Positions 47,191 through 59,064 of a stretch of DNA of 64,000 nucleotides are shown here, in pieces. Below the pieces are notes generated by a model. The model searched no databases. It saw only the letters and a list, made by a program, of their open reading frames with translations, and was not told the DNA's origin. The DNA is taken from assembly GCF_036669915.1 (NCBI RefSeq), contig NC_089322.1, positions 14,445,678-14,509,677 on the forward strand. The letters are read 5' to 3'. Made by a program: the position numbers and the translations under genes. The DNA is from Pocillopora verrucosa (lineage: Eukaryota > Cnidaria > Anthozoa > Scleractinia > Pocilloporidae). Within the stretch, counting starts at the first letter, position 1; each line of letters starts with the position of its first letter.

Positions 47191-48600
47191 CTTACTGACT
47201 TCAAACAGAGCGACTGGTGTTCTATCCTCCGCCACGAGTCTGCAGTAACTGTATCATGCATCGTGATCCTATCATAGTATATCTACTTCCAAAGGGCATA
47301 CCAATATATCGCGGTATCAAAGTCGTCTGTGATTGGCTGAAACTATCTGATTGGAATCGCAATATTGAGATAAATGCTCACATCTTCACTCCAGAATTCT
47401 CGGACGCCTTTATCCTTACACTGGCTGGACGACGACAAGGAACCACTTCCGAATCTGAGAGACCAATACTGTATTTATATAGGTGACGTGAAGAGAATCA
47501 GGGGATGTTGGCCATTTAAACCGAGATTTCTGAAATTCGGGCATAAACAGCTAGTTCTGTGTTTCTGTTTACAACCATAGAAATACGTTTTGAGTTTGCA
47601 CTCCCAGTTTTCTACCGCTACCAGACTCTTTTTAAAGTAGAGACTAATTTATCGTTTCGTTAAAATTTTCACTTTTTACCCGCACAAGCTATGAACATTC
47701 TGTTCAACTACGTCTGTTTTTCGTTCTACTCCACTCTAATTCACTTTAATTTGATGCGATCCAGCGCCGGACTAGTTTGGCATGGCTGGGGCTACGCAGA
47801 ATCTATTCCACAGATAGTTTGGTGAATGCATGTTTAAATCTAACAAGACGAAATTATTTATCAGCGGCAAGAACGTGCAGAGTTCACTTGGCATTATTTC
47901 GTAATTGCACTCGCCTGTGGCTCATGCAATTACATAAACTTTCAAAACATTCCGTGCTTCCCCTGATCACATGATGCACCATGTTCATGCAATGATCTGT
48001 TTAATCTTTTCATCGCAAAATCACGTACCAACGCCAATTGTTACGTTTTCGACGGATGCACAGTACTCAAAACACTTTCAAAGGTCTGAAGAATGCAGCT
48101 ACGTTTTCTTGGAATGGATTGCTACCTACATTCATCGTGAAGGAAAAACCAAGATAAATTTTTTTTACATCTTTCTTCTTTTGGAGCATTTTAGCACTTA
48201 CGTTGTTGTATCTATTTACGACAAGGATCTATTTTGAAAGAGAGCAATACAGAAATCCCGTATTGAACTCTACAACCTATCTATATATATGATATTTTCC
48301 CAACAGGAACAAGATATTTTTTATTGAAACTTCTGCTTTTCTAATTTTTCTGACAAGCCCTTTGACAGTCTAGTTCAACATTTCGTGCAACAATTTTAAG
48401 CTATTTCTGCATTGTTGCATCTCGACTAGCCTGTAAGCCTCATCTTGGGGAAATTCAATAAAAGTGGAATATTTGTGTACTGTGGCTAATTCCATTCGGG
48501 ATTTTAGTGAGATGAATGTAAATATCCATGATCTAGATTTGAAGAGATTATATAGAGGGCAATACGAGATTTGGCACTGCACTCCTTCGAACGTCAGGTA
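46530..48600. repeat. Secreted-gene locus segment, copy II
   Basis: Same-orientation partner of 56,370-58,490 and inverted partner of 59,700-61,150. It includes intron sequence (ccgcggtacacaatttttcc), the signal exon of gene 1 and the upstream region up to tcgaacgtcaggtatt. It lacks the foldback that follows this block in copy III. Confidence 0.75.
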
Positions 48601-48609
48601 TTAAAGGTA

Positions 48610-48840
48610 AATAAACAACTTAAACAACACCAAAAAGTATCAAGCTTGGATTGTCTCTCTAACTATTGCACAAATGATGAATTCAAAGGAAACATATAAG
48701 CGTTTTCCTAACGGGGAAATTGTTAAAAGTAATTTGCTCCGACAAAGGATTATGATCTTTACAATCTCTTGGCACCGAAGACTTACCAAATGGCGTATAC
48801 AATATAATTTGTTTCGAAAACAAACATGATTCCTCAGGCT
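48610..48840 (+). repeat. Short duplicated block, copy 1
   Basis: aaaaagtatcaagcttggat through agacttaccaaatggcg recurs in the same orientation at 61,402-61,590, although the neighbouring secreted-gene segments are inverted relative to each other there. No gene recognised. Confidence 0.7.
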
Positions 48841-48914
48841 TGCGTTTCGCAACGTTGTTCAGTCAAAATTATATGAAAAATTTTCAAATTGCACTTGCAC
48901 TTAATCGAAGAATA

Positions 48915-51728
48915 AGCCTACAATACAATACAATACATTTTATTATTATGGCCATATTATACGAGGCTATCCTGTCGTAATATACCATGATAGCAAATAC
49001 ACAATAATAAATAAATATTTACATGTGCTGCGAAAAAAATATTCTCATGAGTTCAAATTCAGGTTAAAAGATGTGTTTCGATACATTTAAGAAGAGTTTA
49101 AAACAAAGTGGGCCACTTTCCTTTTATAAAACTTGAAATATCATTTATGTTCCGAATGTTTTCTGGGAGGTTGTATTCTTTTGCCCCGCGAAAGGCGAAA
49201 GAGCGTTTATCAGTTGATAATCTGCATTTAGGTAGATTTAACTGTGACATGTCTCTAGTGTTGCGTCCCGACACACTAAATCTGTCATGAAATAAATCGC
49301 AAAGATAAGGCGGTACCTGCTTTGTTCCATACTTATAGACCATCGTAAAAGTATTTAATAGAAGTTTTTGACGGACGCCTCGCCAACCAAGGGATTGGCG
49401 CGCAGCAGAGACATGAGCAAATTGTTTTGATACCTAGGATTATTCTGCAAGCGAAGTTCTGAATGAGTTGGAGCTTAGAAATGTTTTTGCTGGAGGTATA
49501 ACCCCATACGGTAGAACAATAGAAAAGCCTGCTAAAAATAAGAGCATTGATAATTAAGGTAAGAGTTTTGTTGTCCAAAAGATGTTTAATTCTATTGATG
49601 CGACGTAGATTATACAGACAGCTCGAGGACAGTTTAGATACGTGGTCGTCAAAGGTTAAGGCAGAGTCTATCCAGACCTCCAAGTCTTTGACAACAGGAG
49701 AGGACTTAATATTCTTCCCCAATAGGACAACATGAGGTAGGGATAATTTTTGCATTGGTTGTGATACGCTATTGAGGTCAGGAATGGCAGCTTGGTGTCG
49801 TCTACATAGCCCACTGCTTCGCACTTCTTTGGAACAGAGTGGAGGTTGCTGACGTACAACGTGAACAAAGCTGGACCGAGAATGGACCCCTATGCCACAC
49901 CTACTGTCTGTGGGAGGGGTCGGATAGGATACTGCCGATCCTGACCACTTGCTTGCGTAATGATAGGTAGCTCTTAAACCAGGCCAGAGTGGGGTCAGAC
50001 ACACCCAATAGGTGCAGCCTCGATAGTAAGTTTTCGTGTTGGATGCTGTCGAAAGCTTTAGACATGTCAATTAGTACAACAAAAGATATTCGTTTTCATC
50101 CATATTCTGAAGGAGATGGTCAGTATAGTGTATTCGGGCGGTTTCAGTGGAGTAAAACTTTCTATTTCCACTCTGTAAGCCGGATATCTTGCTAATTTTA
50201 TCCAAGAAGTCCATAAACTGCGTGTTAGCAGCTCTCGCATACCTTTGACATTATCGGTAGGAGGGATATAGGACGGGTGTTTTCAGGGTGATCTAGATCG
50301 CTGGATTTGAGGTTTGGGATGACCACTGCGGACTTCCACACCTCTGCAAAGCAATTGGATGCGAACGAAGTAATAATCAGGTTGGTAATTATGGGTAGGG
50401 TGACTGGAAGACTGTCTTTAAGCACTCTAGCGGATACTCTATCAAGCCCGGGCGCTTTGTTTGATGGAATATGCTTGACAATCTTTTCAGTGTCCTGTTC
50501 CGTCACAGCATGAAACTCAAATTTATTCGTATTTTGGAGATCGTCCGCAGCTGGCACCACGAGTTCGACTGACTCAACTGAGAAGCCATTGTGAAGGCAT
50601 AGGGCCTTAGCTTTGGCGGATGCAGCCACCTTTACCGAAACGTAGAAATCGTTAAATCTGTTCGCTTGGACCACAGGATCTTCGACAGTAGTCAGTGGTG
50701 GATCTTTGTTGGCTGGTTCCTTTTCTGCGATTCTCATCTCTCGGTTAGCTTCTTGCCTAAAAGATTAAAAAGCGCTCCAGTTGAGTTTGTCGTTTGTTTC
50801 ACGCGCCTTTTTTTGTTAGCTGTCGCGGGTTTTCATCAGTTGTTTGATCTCAGGTGTGATAAACGGATTCGGGCGTGACTTGATCTTGATACGTTTAATT
50901 GGTGCGTGTTCACTCAGCGTGTCGAGGAATAACTCATTGAATACATCAACTTGGCCATCGATTTCGTCAAAAATATTAACAATGTGAAAAGGGACACACA
51001 TCAAATCACCTAGGTATAACTCAGGGTTGTAGTTTTTTGTAGCTTCTGGTGAAAATATAAAAAAGGCCGAGGCTTTAAAGCTTTGAGATTCAATGTGATC
51101 GCCACCAAGCAATAATCAGCAACTGCCGAAATATATACTTCGCAGATAGTAATAAAGCTCTTGTTTGTTGTAAGCGCCACATCAATTAACGTCACAGATG
51201 TATCAGTGGTCCTTGTTGGTTGTTTAACAGGCTGCGAGAGATTAAGTGAATTACAGAGATCCATCAAAGCTCGACCCTCAGGACAAGAGGAGCCCGGCAA
51301 AATGTCTGCATTTAGGTCACCAATAACCATACCTTCCATTCCTAGAAGAAGCAAGTCCATAAAAGAGGTGATAAAATCGTCCAGGAATCTAGACATGGAT
51401 ACTAAGTCTGGCCTGTAAGCAGCACATAGTAGAAAAGATTTTGATTTCCTGCACTGGACTTTAAGCCAGAGTTGTTGGGAATTAGCATCCGTAGTTGCTG
51501 GCAAGTTATCGATGATCGATGCTTTAAATGAGTTTCTAATGTAGACAACGATCCCGCCCCCAGATTTATGCGGACCTTTGTCCTGACCGAAAATGATATG
51601 GCCAGGAATTTGGATGTCGTTATTAGTCGTGGGAAGGTCCATCCAGGATTCAGAGACGACAAATATATCATAATTATCGTGAACAATAGTTTGCTTGACC
51701 AGGTAGAATTTTTTGTGTGAAGCCATTG
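48915..51728 (-). mobile_element. Degraded CR1/L2-like non-LTR retrotransposon (LINE), copy 1
   Basis: Minus-strand remnants in order: an APE-type endonuclease (51,726-51,010; SESWMD, GGGIVVYI, AAYRP, GDLNAD and TLIDVALTTN), a linker (51,112-50,816), the N-terminal RT (50,737-50,225; SNKAPGLDRV, PISLLPIMSKV), the palm motif LIDMSKAFDS and the YVDD motif (about 50,090 and 49,800), and a C-terminal segment. Stops and shifts separate them. The 3' end at 48,921-48,936 is a caatac microsatellite as in CR1/L2 tails. The element is 5'-truncated, since the frame starts inside the endonuclease. Confidence 0.75.
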
Positions 51729-51734
51729 CACGAT

Positions 51735-52045
51735 TTTTAAGTTTTTACATGTTTAGAAACAAATTATCAGTTCCACTTACTGTCATGACCAGTTTTTTTT
51801 CCTTCAATGTATAATAAAACAATTATTAGATTCAGTTTTGTGATATACACGATAATCAAGGTCTCAGTAAGGCTTCGGCTTCGGCCGAAAACCTCTACCT
51901 CCACCTTGATTATTCTGGATATCACAAAAACCTAATCCAATTATTGTTTATAATCATACGAGTAATAATAAATTCGGGCGACTGCGCGGCAGGAGTCCGA
52001 TTTGTTTATCACGAGTATGATTACAGACCAAATTGGACGTCACCA
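51735..52045. repeat. Composite palindromic repeat, copy 2
   Basis: Second copy of the composite at 39,690-40,030, including the MITE and the atacgagtaataataaattc foldback. The LINE joins it at about 51,728, within a motif that is continuous in copy 1, so the LINE inserted into or beside this repeat. Confidence 0.7.
51829..51955. mobile_element. MITE-like inverted-repeat element, copy 2
   Basis: Inverted arms acaattattagattcag...gtgatat and ggatatcacaaaaacctaat, with a shorter centre than copy 1. Confidence 0.65.
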
Positions 52046-52154
52046 GGAGCCCATTACTCGGAGCCTCCATGCCAATTGCACCCTTGAGTCAACCCTGTCC
52101 TGTATCTTTTTATTTTTAGAACTGAGATATGTGAGTCTTTCTCCGACTTCTTCC

Positions 52155-52245
52155 GCGAAATCAGCCAAAATAACTGAAGATCTCCTGGTAATACATGCTC
52201 TGAGGCCGAGATTTCTCTAACACTTGGAAATTTTTCTCTTCCGAA
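52155..52245 (+). repeat. Intron block shared with secreted-protein gene 2, copy 1
   Basis: aaatcagccaaaataactga to gatttctctaacacttgg matches 55,448-55,560 in the intron of gene 2 (which has an extra 20-odd bases). It lies on the 3' side of the orphan signal exon, as expected for intron 1 of a third paralogue. Confidence 0.7.
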
Positions 52246-52542
52246 AGCAAGTCCCAAAGCAAGGGCTGACAGAGTCGATGACCAGGAGAAACCTGGTGAG
52301 GCGGTGCACCATTTACTGATTGCCTGACAAGGATTATTTTACCTACTTCGATTGGACTCATCTAAATTTTGCCACAATAAAATTTTCCACGCTTTGACGG
52401 TTTTGTACTTACGCGAGATGACACAGAGTGCATGTACCATGTCTGAAGCACCGATCGATTGAAATAAATGTACTATTTACAGTTAAAATACGTCTCATTT
52501 TAAAACTTTTCCCTCCGATGAAGACAAAATGAGTTCACAAAC

Positions 52543-52612
52543 CTGCAGCACTCCTCTTTATAATCAACAATGTAAGATTAAAAAGGAACAGGAAAATGAA
52601 AATGGATCCCAT
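52543..52612 (-). pseudogene. Orphan signal-peptide exon of the secreted family
   Basis: Seventy bases from ATG to a GCAG|gtttgt donor, in the same phase 1 as the complete genes, encoding MGSIFIFLFLFNLTLLIIKR and SAA. No body exon follows before the LINE and the next paralogue's signal exon. It may splice to the gene 1 body exon about 9 kb away, or be a relic whose body exon was lost. Confidence 0.5.
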
Positions 52613-52999
52613 CTTTAGATTAAGCACGGTGACTTGGATAGTGCACGTCCTCTACAGTCTGCGTTAACTCTGGAATGAGCCACTGAAAATTACATTCCTT
52701 GCAGTATGTAAACAAAACTATTCGGTTCCGGGTGTTACTAAACCGTGAATCAGCAGACGCGGAAGCTCCGCAACCAGCAAAACCTGAGAAAACGATAGCC
52801 TTTTTTTTGGTAAAAACAAAAGTAATCAAATAGATAAAATTGAAACTGAAATGCTTCACACTGTTTGAAATTTCGTTTTCGGGTAGAAAGAAGGTTACCT
52901 TAAAAATGATGTCTTTCTAAAGTCCTTGACGTTCAACTAGACATTATTGACTTACATTATGGCTACATTCACCATGCAAGGGTATGTAATGTTATACAG

Positions 53000-54764
53000 A
53001 TCAATCAGCGGTCACCTACCCCGAGTGATCGTAATTTGAAAGCTCTAACGGTTTGGGAACCGCGATATCCAAATTAAGCCTCATCCAAAGGCTCTCAGCA
53101 AAGCTTAAGGGTGAAATTGGAATTCTTTAATTCAATTTCATTACACATGACCCTAGAATGAGGAACACAAGCGTCAAGTAACATCATCGCCCGTGATGTA
53201 CGTGGAGTTTTGGGGTGATCAGAGCGTCCGGAGCGAGTTTAGAGCGTTTTGCTTCCGGTGGATTCGTTCGGTTGGCGTTACTCACAGACGGATCTCGGAA
53301 AGGATTATGCAGAGGGCAGAACAGATGAACTAAAACCGTGCGGAGTTTAAGTTCATCTCAGCTCGCTTAAAAAATTGAGGAAATGAAATGAAGTTGAACT
53401 CATGAGAAACGTAGAAATATCATTCAAGTTTTGTTCTCCCTTTTGTTGATAAGCCATCCCTTTCTTAATCGATTAACGAGTACAATGTAACGTCAGGTGT
53501 CACCTGTTTTTGCATCACATGTTTTTGCACCGGTATGGACCAGCTGCTCAGTTTATTTGACTATATACACAGATGGAAGCGAACTGCTTATTCAACATTT
53601 AATTAAATGAGATGAGATTATTTAACAATTGGCACGATTTGTAAAGAAGAAAACGCAAAAGTAAACAAACGTAGGAATTTGTTTGGCAATCAGGAGCTTC
53701 TTGAATTGGTGATTATTTTCTTTATTGTCGTGACCTTATGTATGATTCAAGGGTAACACTGTAGAAATTAGACGCCAGTTACCCATACCCGGCTAAGAGT
53801 TGAAAAAATATGGGCATGCAACAGCTTATGCGCTTTCAGGTTTGAAAATAGTTTCGAATTAGTGATCCGTTTGGACTTCGTTTTTTACTCCTTTTTGATT
53901 TCAAAGCGTAACTGCATTTACAATCGACAGAAATGACCTTTCTTAATTATATATATATATATATATTTGTTCTTCCTTTTCAGTCTTTTCAGTCAATTTG
54001 CCACATTTACACACATTTAGAGGCTCGAGGAGAAGATGAATCCCTAGGCTTGGAAAGAAAGAAACTTGACTCATCGGGCAGCAGTTACTCTTTTATTTTC
54101 CTTGTGAAAATTGCTTTTGTTACATAACAAAAAGCTGACCTTACATGTTTTTACTTTTTTTATTTCTATTATCAATACTGTTTGAGGTGCACCCCTCGTT
54201 TGAAAGCACTCCAACAGATTACAATTTTCCGGAGTACATGATAACGGGAAACTGCATTTGATCAAGAGCACAACCAGGGGGTGAAATGCCTGACCAGTCC
54301 CACTTACACTTGCATTTATAGTTGTCAACTAATGAACTTGTTTTCCTTAGAGACCAGTCATCATTCATCGCCCCCCAGGGGGGGGGGAGTTTTCGGATTA
54401 TTTTTAAGAACAATAGACCCTATTAGAAATCGTAACCTGCGTAGCCAGGCACCTAAAGGAGGGAAGAGGGGAGGGGACAGTAGATGAATGCAATAAAGGG
54501 AACACCCAGTTTTATATAATTTTTACTTTATACTCTGTTACCGAAGACTTATTCCCCCCCACCCCTCCGTTTCCCTTGAAACTGTGTGATACCAACTGCA
54601 ATCAAATCCTTCTACCCCTCCCCCGCTCCCTTCCCCCCAGTGGTAAATAAGGACTGGTCCTAAGAACAGAAAAGTGCATGATAACCCTGATATCAAAAAT
54701 AGGCGCTTTCCTAGTTTATGACTATGAAAAGTTTTGTTACGACTACTTGCTGCTCAGTGAAAGC
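53000..54764. other. Stretch without a recognised gene
   Basis: About 1.76 kb. It has an (AT)n run at 53,947-53,966, a G tract near 54,380 and C tracts near 54,555-54,640. Several tttatt hexamers close to 54,530-54,680 could serve as polyadenylation signals for gene 2. No homology to the rest of the window is clear. Confidence 0.45.
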
Positions 54765-57406
54765 TCAGACGAAAATTGCATATACATCAACGCAAATGGT
54801 GCCTCCATTGTCTCCCTCGCTGGTATCCATCAGATCCTCGCCATACCACACTCGTAACTCTTGGTTGTATTTCACCTGGGAGGGGCTGAAAAAGGAGAGC
54901 ACTAACTCCGAGGAAAATGATTTATATCCAGGAACCTTGGACCATTTAGCACTATCATTTGTGATTAATTCGTGTGGCGGCAAAAGAACTTGATTGCCTA
55001 AGGTTGTTATGACAACATTAATCTTGTCCAGTCCCCAGCCGTACGAGCCACAGCCCCAGTAAGACCAATAAGAGACATGTCGTGTGTCACAGGACACGTA
55101 CCCGTAGAGATGAACCAACTTCACAGCGGCCAGTTTTTGACCAGTTTTAACATTGAATCTTCCAAACTGTCCGCTCTTTGCGCCAAAACACACCGGCGCG
55201 GTATTCTGCTTTTGCCATCTATCTGTAAAGTAAACAGAAATTTGTTTCTCATGTCAATAAAACATGTTTGTCATTCGAATAAAAAAACCAATCGTAGAAG
55301 TAACATTCAGGGAAGAAGATCACTGAATATCTATTCAACCCGACGAAGCTGCGAAAGCCCTTTTTAATGTGTTACGATAGAATTTACCTGACCATCCATA
55401 AGCTCTGTAATATTCCTATGATTCCTCTTCCCCCTCTCACTGGCGGTCAGAAATCAGCCAAAATGACTAAAGATCTCTTGGTAATTCATACAACTAATGT
55501 AAATACATGCTCTGAGGCCGAGATTTCTCAAACACTTGGGAATTTTTCTCGTCTTTACAACAAATCTACTTTGCGGACACCACGTTTCCGGTCTAAGAGC
55601 CTATATGTATGCCCTTCCATATTTTCTTTATGTTAGGAATGTTTTCTTTAAAGTATTTTTGATAATAGTTCTTTTTAATAATTTTCGTTAGCGTTAATAT
55701 TTTGTTTCGATAGAGTTTGTGGGCAGTTGATTTCCTAGAGTAGATTAGAGCGGTCTTTATCATCGATCTTCTAATACCGTCCAGGGTTTTTTGTTTTTGG
55801 TTCTCGGTCGCTGCCTACAACAACAAGGCGTGCGCACCGTCTTTAAATCAGACAAGACGGTCAGATCACACTTCGATCATAGTGCAAACAGAGATCATAT
55901 CATGTTAGCGAAAAGGGACGGCGCTGTCTACAAAATCTCCCCATTACAGCTTCCTTTGTCCAGTAGAAATTCGAACGAATTTTTCTTTGCAAAAACTCTT
56001 ATTAATTGCGCACGGCTTTAGTGAGCACAACAGGCTTGAAATCTCAGTCCCAGAGAGTAAATGCGTAGAGCATAACAATGATCACTTCTCTAGTACAGTC
56101 GAGTGCTATGAGTCATATGAGTCTGCTGAAAACTGATTGGTCGGTTTTTCCGTAATATTATTCGCTGTGATTGACAGTTTCGGTCCGCCAGTTTGGCTAA
56201 TTCGTTCTGTATAATTCGTTTGTTGTATCAAGGTCCTATATATGTCGTTAATATAGTACCGGTAGTTGTTGACATGGTTCGAATCGCTGTTTGTCGGCAT
56301 CGAAATTTCAAGAGACCTCATTACTGAGGAACGCCCCCTCTCGCCGACGATCAATACCACTTTGGCTCTGTGGTACATTCTCCGCGGCACACAATTTTTC
56401 CTGACTTCCTCTATGCACAGAACAACTATATGCAATTTACTTGAGAAATTGAGGAAGACTGAAAACTTTCCTTCCTAAACTTCCCGATAAATTGTGACTA
56501 GAACACTGCGAACAAGAATTGACTAGAAAACGACGCATACCAACAGATTACATGATCAATTATCCCATAGTGGTGTATATAAGTGACGATTCTCATGAAA
56601 TTCTGCGTCACCAAAAGGCCTACTACGCTGCAAATTTCACCAACTAAGAGGAAAAGACAGGGACCAACCAAACAGTAGGAAAAGTAGTTTAGAACATCAA
56701 GAGCACCGACAGTCAAACGTCCTGTTTTGGAGAGACTGGCTGGAATTTCAGCACAAGATTGTCTGAACGCGCGTGGTGAATGAGATCATTTTATCTATTC
56801 TGAATCTGCTCAGCAGATTCAGAATAGATAATAGATTTGATTGATTTGAATAGATTTGATTTGAATAGATTTGTGACGCTAAATTGTCCTTGCTGTAACG
56901 GTAAATGTGTTCCCATGCTCAACGGTATCAACCGCATGATTGACGAGCGAAGTCACGAACCACGCTTTGGACCAAGACTCGCGCCTGTGAATTCTTTCAC
57001 ATATATGCTTCGGTGTGAGCGTGTGGCGAATGAGATCATTTTTTCTATTTTGAATCGGCTTATCTAACTGTTGTGACGCTGAACTGTCCTCGCTGTAACG
57101 GTAGATGTCTTCCCATGCGCAACAGCATCGACCGTATGACCGACGGGCTGTAGAAACAGCTAGAAATCCTATTTAAGTATATTAATTAATCATATATACC
57201 GCTCGTGCGAACCGGACTTGAATCGAGACTTAAAGAATTCCTTACAGGAAACTACACAGCCGTGCAAAAAACACGTACTGTGCGTAAACGACTGAAGCAC
57301 TTCGTTTTAAAAGCACAGGGAAATGAATAAACTTACCTGCAGCACTTCTCTTCACGGCCAACAACCCAACAATTGAAACGAACAGGAAAATGAAAATAGC
57401 TTTCAT
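54765..57406 (-). CDS. Small secreted four-cysteine protein, gene 2 (2 exons)
   Basis: Paralogue of gene 1, 175 residues. Exon 1 is 57406-57337 (MKAIFIFLFVSIVGLLAVKR, SAA) with a GCAG|gtaagt donor in phase 1. Exon 2 is 55222-54765 with acceptor tttactttacag|AT; the junction codon is GAT. The body has VCFGAK, LVHLYGYVSC, YWSYWGCGSYGWG, VLLPPHELI, LRVWYGEDLMDTSEGDN and a CVDVYAIFV end, so the four cysteines and most aromatic residues agree with gene 1. Frames are intact and both splice sites are consensus, which makes this the best-supported member. Its first exon lies in the left arm of the large palindrome. The intron holds a Penelope C-terminal piece. Substrate or partner is unknown; the aromatic-rich body could be a carbohydrate-binding or matrix fold, but that is speculation. 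Confidence 0.78.
55448..55560 (+). repeat. Intron block shared with the orphan exon locus, copy 2
   Basis: Partner of 52,155-52,245, located on the 5' side of gene 2 exon 2's acceptor within the intron. Confidence 0.7.
55690..55791. repeat. Outer block of the palindrome, left
   Basis: tttgtttcgatagagtttgt ... accgtccagggttttt is the reverse complement of 61,295-61,395. It is separated from the continuous left arm by about 880 bp that includes the Penelope fragment. Confidence 0.65.
55795..55945 (+). mobile_element. Penelope-like C-terminal (GIY-YIG region) fragment
   Basis: Plus-strand frame reading QQQGVRTVFKSDKTVRSHF followed by KRDGAVYKI. This is the sequence that leads into the GIY-YIG endonuclease of Penelope-like elements; the endonuclease itself is not preserved beyond this point. 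Confidence 0.55.
56791..56831. repeat. Perfect 20-bp-arm palindrome
   Basis: ttatctattctgaatctgct and its reverse complement are separated by a single C. It is followed by a short imperfect tandem run of atagatttgattgatttga. Confidence 0.9.
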
Positions 57407-57511
57407 GTTAACTTCAAACAGAGCGACTGGTGTTCTATCCTCCGCCACGAGTCTGCAGTAACTGTATCATGCATCGTGATCCTCTCATAGTATATCTACT
57501 TTAAAAGGGTA

Positions 57512-57525
57512 TACCAATATATGGC
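57512..57525 (-). promoter_or_regulatory. Possible TATA-like core promoter of gene 2
   Basis: On the minus strand, CCATATATTGGTATACCC lies about 110 bp upstream of the start ATG. Similar sequence lies at the same place before the signal exons at 47,190 and 60,800. Transcription start sites are not known, so the role is a guess from position and conservation. Confidence 0.3.
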
Positions 57526-58461
57526 GGTTTGAAAGTCGTCCCACTTTTCAGGCCTGTGATTGGCTGAAAATATCTGATTGGAATCGCACTATTGAGATCA
57601 ATGCTCCCATCTTCACTCCAGAATTTTCGGACGTTTTTATCCTTATACTGGCTGGACGACGATAAGGAACCACTTGCGAATCTGAGAGGCCAATACTGCA
57701 TTATATAGGTGGCGTTAAGAGAATTAAGGGATGTTGGCCATTTAAACCGAGATTCCCGAAATTCGGGCGTAAATAGTTAGTTCTGTGTTTCTGTTTACAA
57801 CCATAGAAACGCGTTTTTTTTTCCGAGGCGTAGCCGAGAGCAACTCTAGCTTCTTGAGCCAATTGTTTCGTTTATGACAGATGCACAGTACTTAAAACAC
57901 TTTCAAAGGTCTGGAAAATGAAGCTACGTTTTCTTGGAATGGATTGCTACCTACATTAATCGTGAAAGAAAAACCAAGATAAATTTGTTACTTAATTTGT
58001 TACAACTTACGTTGTCGCATCTATTTAAGTCAAGGATTCGTTTTAGGAGAGAGCAATACAGAAATCCGGTATTGAACTCTGCAATCTATCTATGAATATG
58101 ACATTTTCCCAACAGGAACAAGATGTTTCTTTGCTTAATTAAACTTCTGGTTTTTTTTTGGTTTTTTTTTCGACAAGCTCTTTCACAGTCTAGTTCAATA
58201 TTTCGTGCAACAATTCTACGCTATTTCTGCAATTTTGCATCTCGACTTGTCTGTAAGCCCCATCTTGGGGAAATTCAGCAAATATGGAATATTTGTGTAT
58301 TTTGGCTAATTCCATTCGGGATTTCAGTGCGTCCAATACCCTATCTTTTGACCAACCGGTTTACAGATGAATGTGAATATCCATGATCTAGATTTGAAGA
58401 GATTATGTAGAGGGCAATACGAGATTTGGCACTGCACTCCTTCGAACGTCAGGCATTAATT

Positions 58462-58646
58462 AACAATTGGTTCATGCTTTAGCGTGCACTATCGAGTTAT
58501 GTAGCACGTGGGAAGTTTGGAGAGCACGAAAGAAGCGTAAGAGTTACCCGAGGCAATACCCGAGGGCAACGCTAGCTTCTTGAGTGCTCTCCAAGCTTCC
58601 CACGTGTTTTATAACTCGATCGCTAAAAGCATGAACCAATTGTTTT
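58462..58646. repeat. Long hairpin nested in the left arm
   Basis: Arms of about 65 bp (aacaattggttcatgcttta...ggagagcac and gtgctctccaagcttccc...ccaattgtt) surround a loop of about 55 bp. The equivalent site in the right arm is split by a copied 105-bp block. Confidence 0.8.
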
Positions 58647-59064
58647 ATAGCATAGCCGGTGGAATTGTGCATCAAATCCGAAGTGAAAAGCTACAACAAT
58701 ATCAGAAGTGATTGTTCGCAGTAAGCGAAATTTTAAGCATAATAGGAATTGGTTTTATTTCAAATTTTCTGTTGAAAGCTCGAGTTTTAAGCTCGGAAAA
58801 ATTTACGCTTACCTTTGAAGGTTGAAACAGACCACTTTGTCATTTGTTTGGTTTTACCAGAGTGTCTTTCTGTCAAAAATTGTTGCATTTCACCCTCGGA
58901 CAGTGAAGCGAATCGTGACGGCGCTGATGCCGAGTCTCCTTTTCCGTTGTTTTTCTCTTTTACTGCCTCACTTAAGAACTCTGGCCCAAGGGAAAAGGTC
59001 GGAAAATTCTATTCGTTTTGGAATTCTGAATTTGATTGCGCGACTCTGCTAGCTATGTTATAAA

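Larger units (their letters stand above)
56670..59064. repeat. Large palindrome, left arm
   Basis: Reverse complement of 59,065-61,290, with exon 1 and promoter of secreted-protein gene 2 inside. The arm is slightly longer than its partner because of an internal duplication (56,830-57,065) and the hairpin at 58,462-58,646. Arms remain closely alike over their length. Confidence 0.85.

Noticed and set aside
53310-53380. About 30 bp resembling the start of receptor exon 2 (aagttcatctcagctcgct)
   Set aside because: Too short, and the flanking bases do not continue the match; the acceptor is not preserved.
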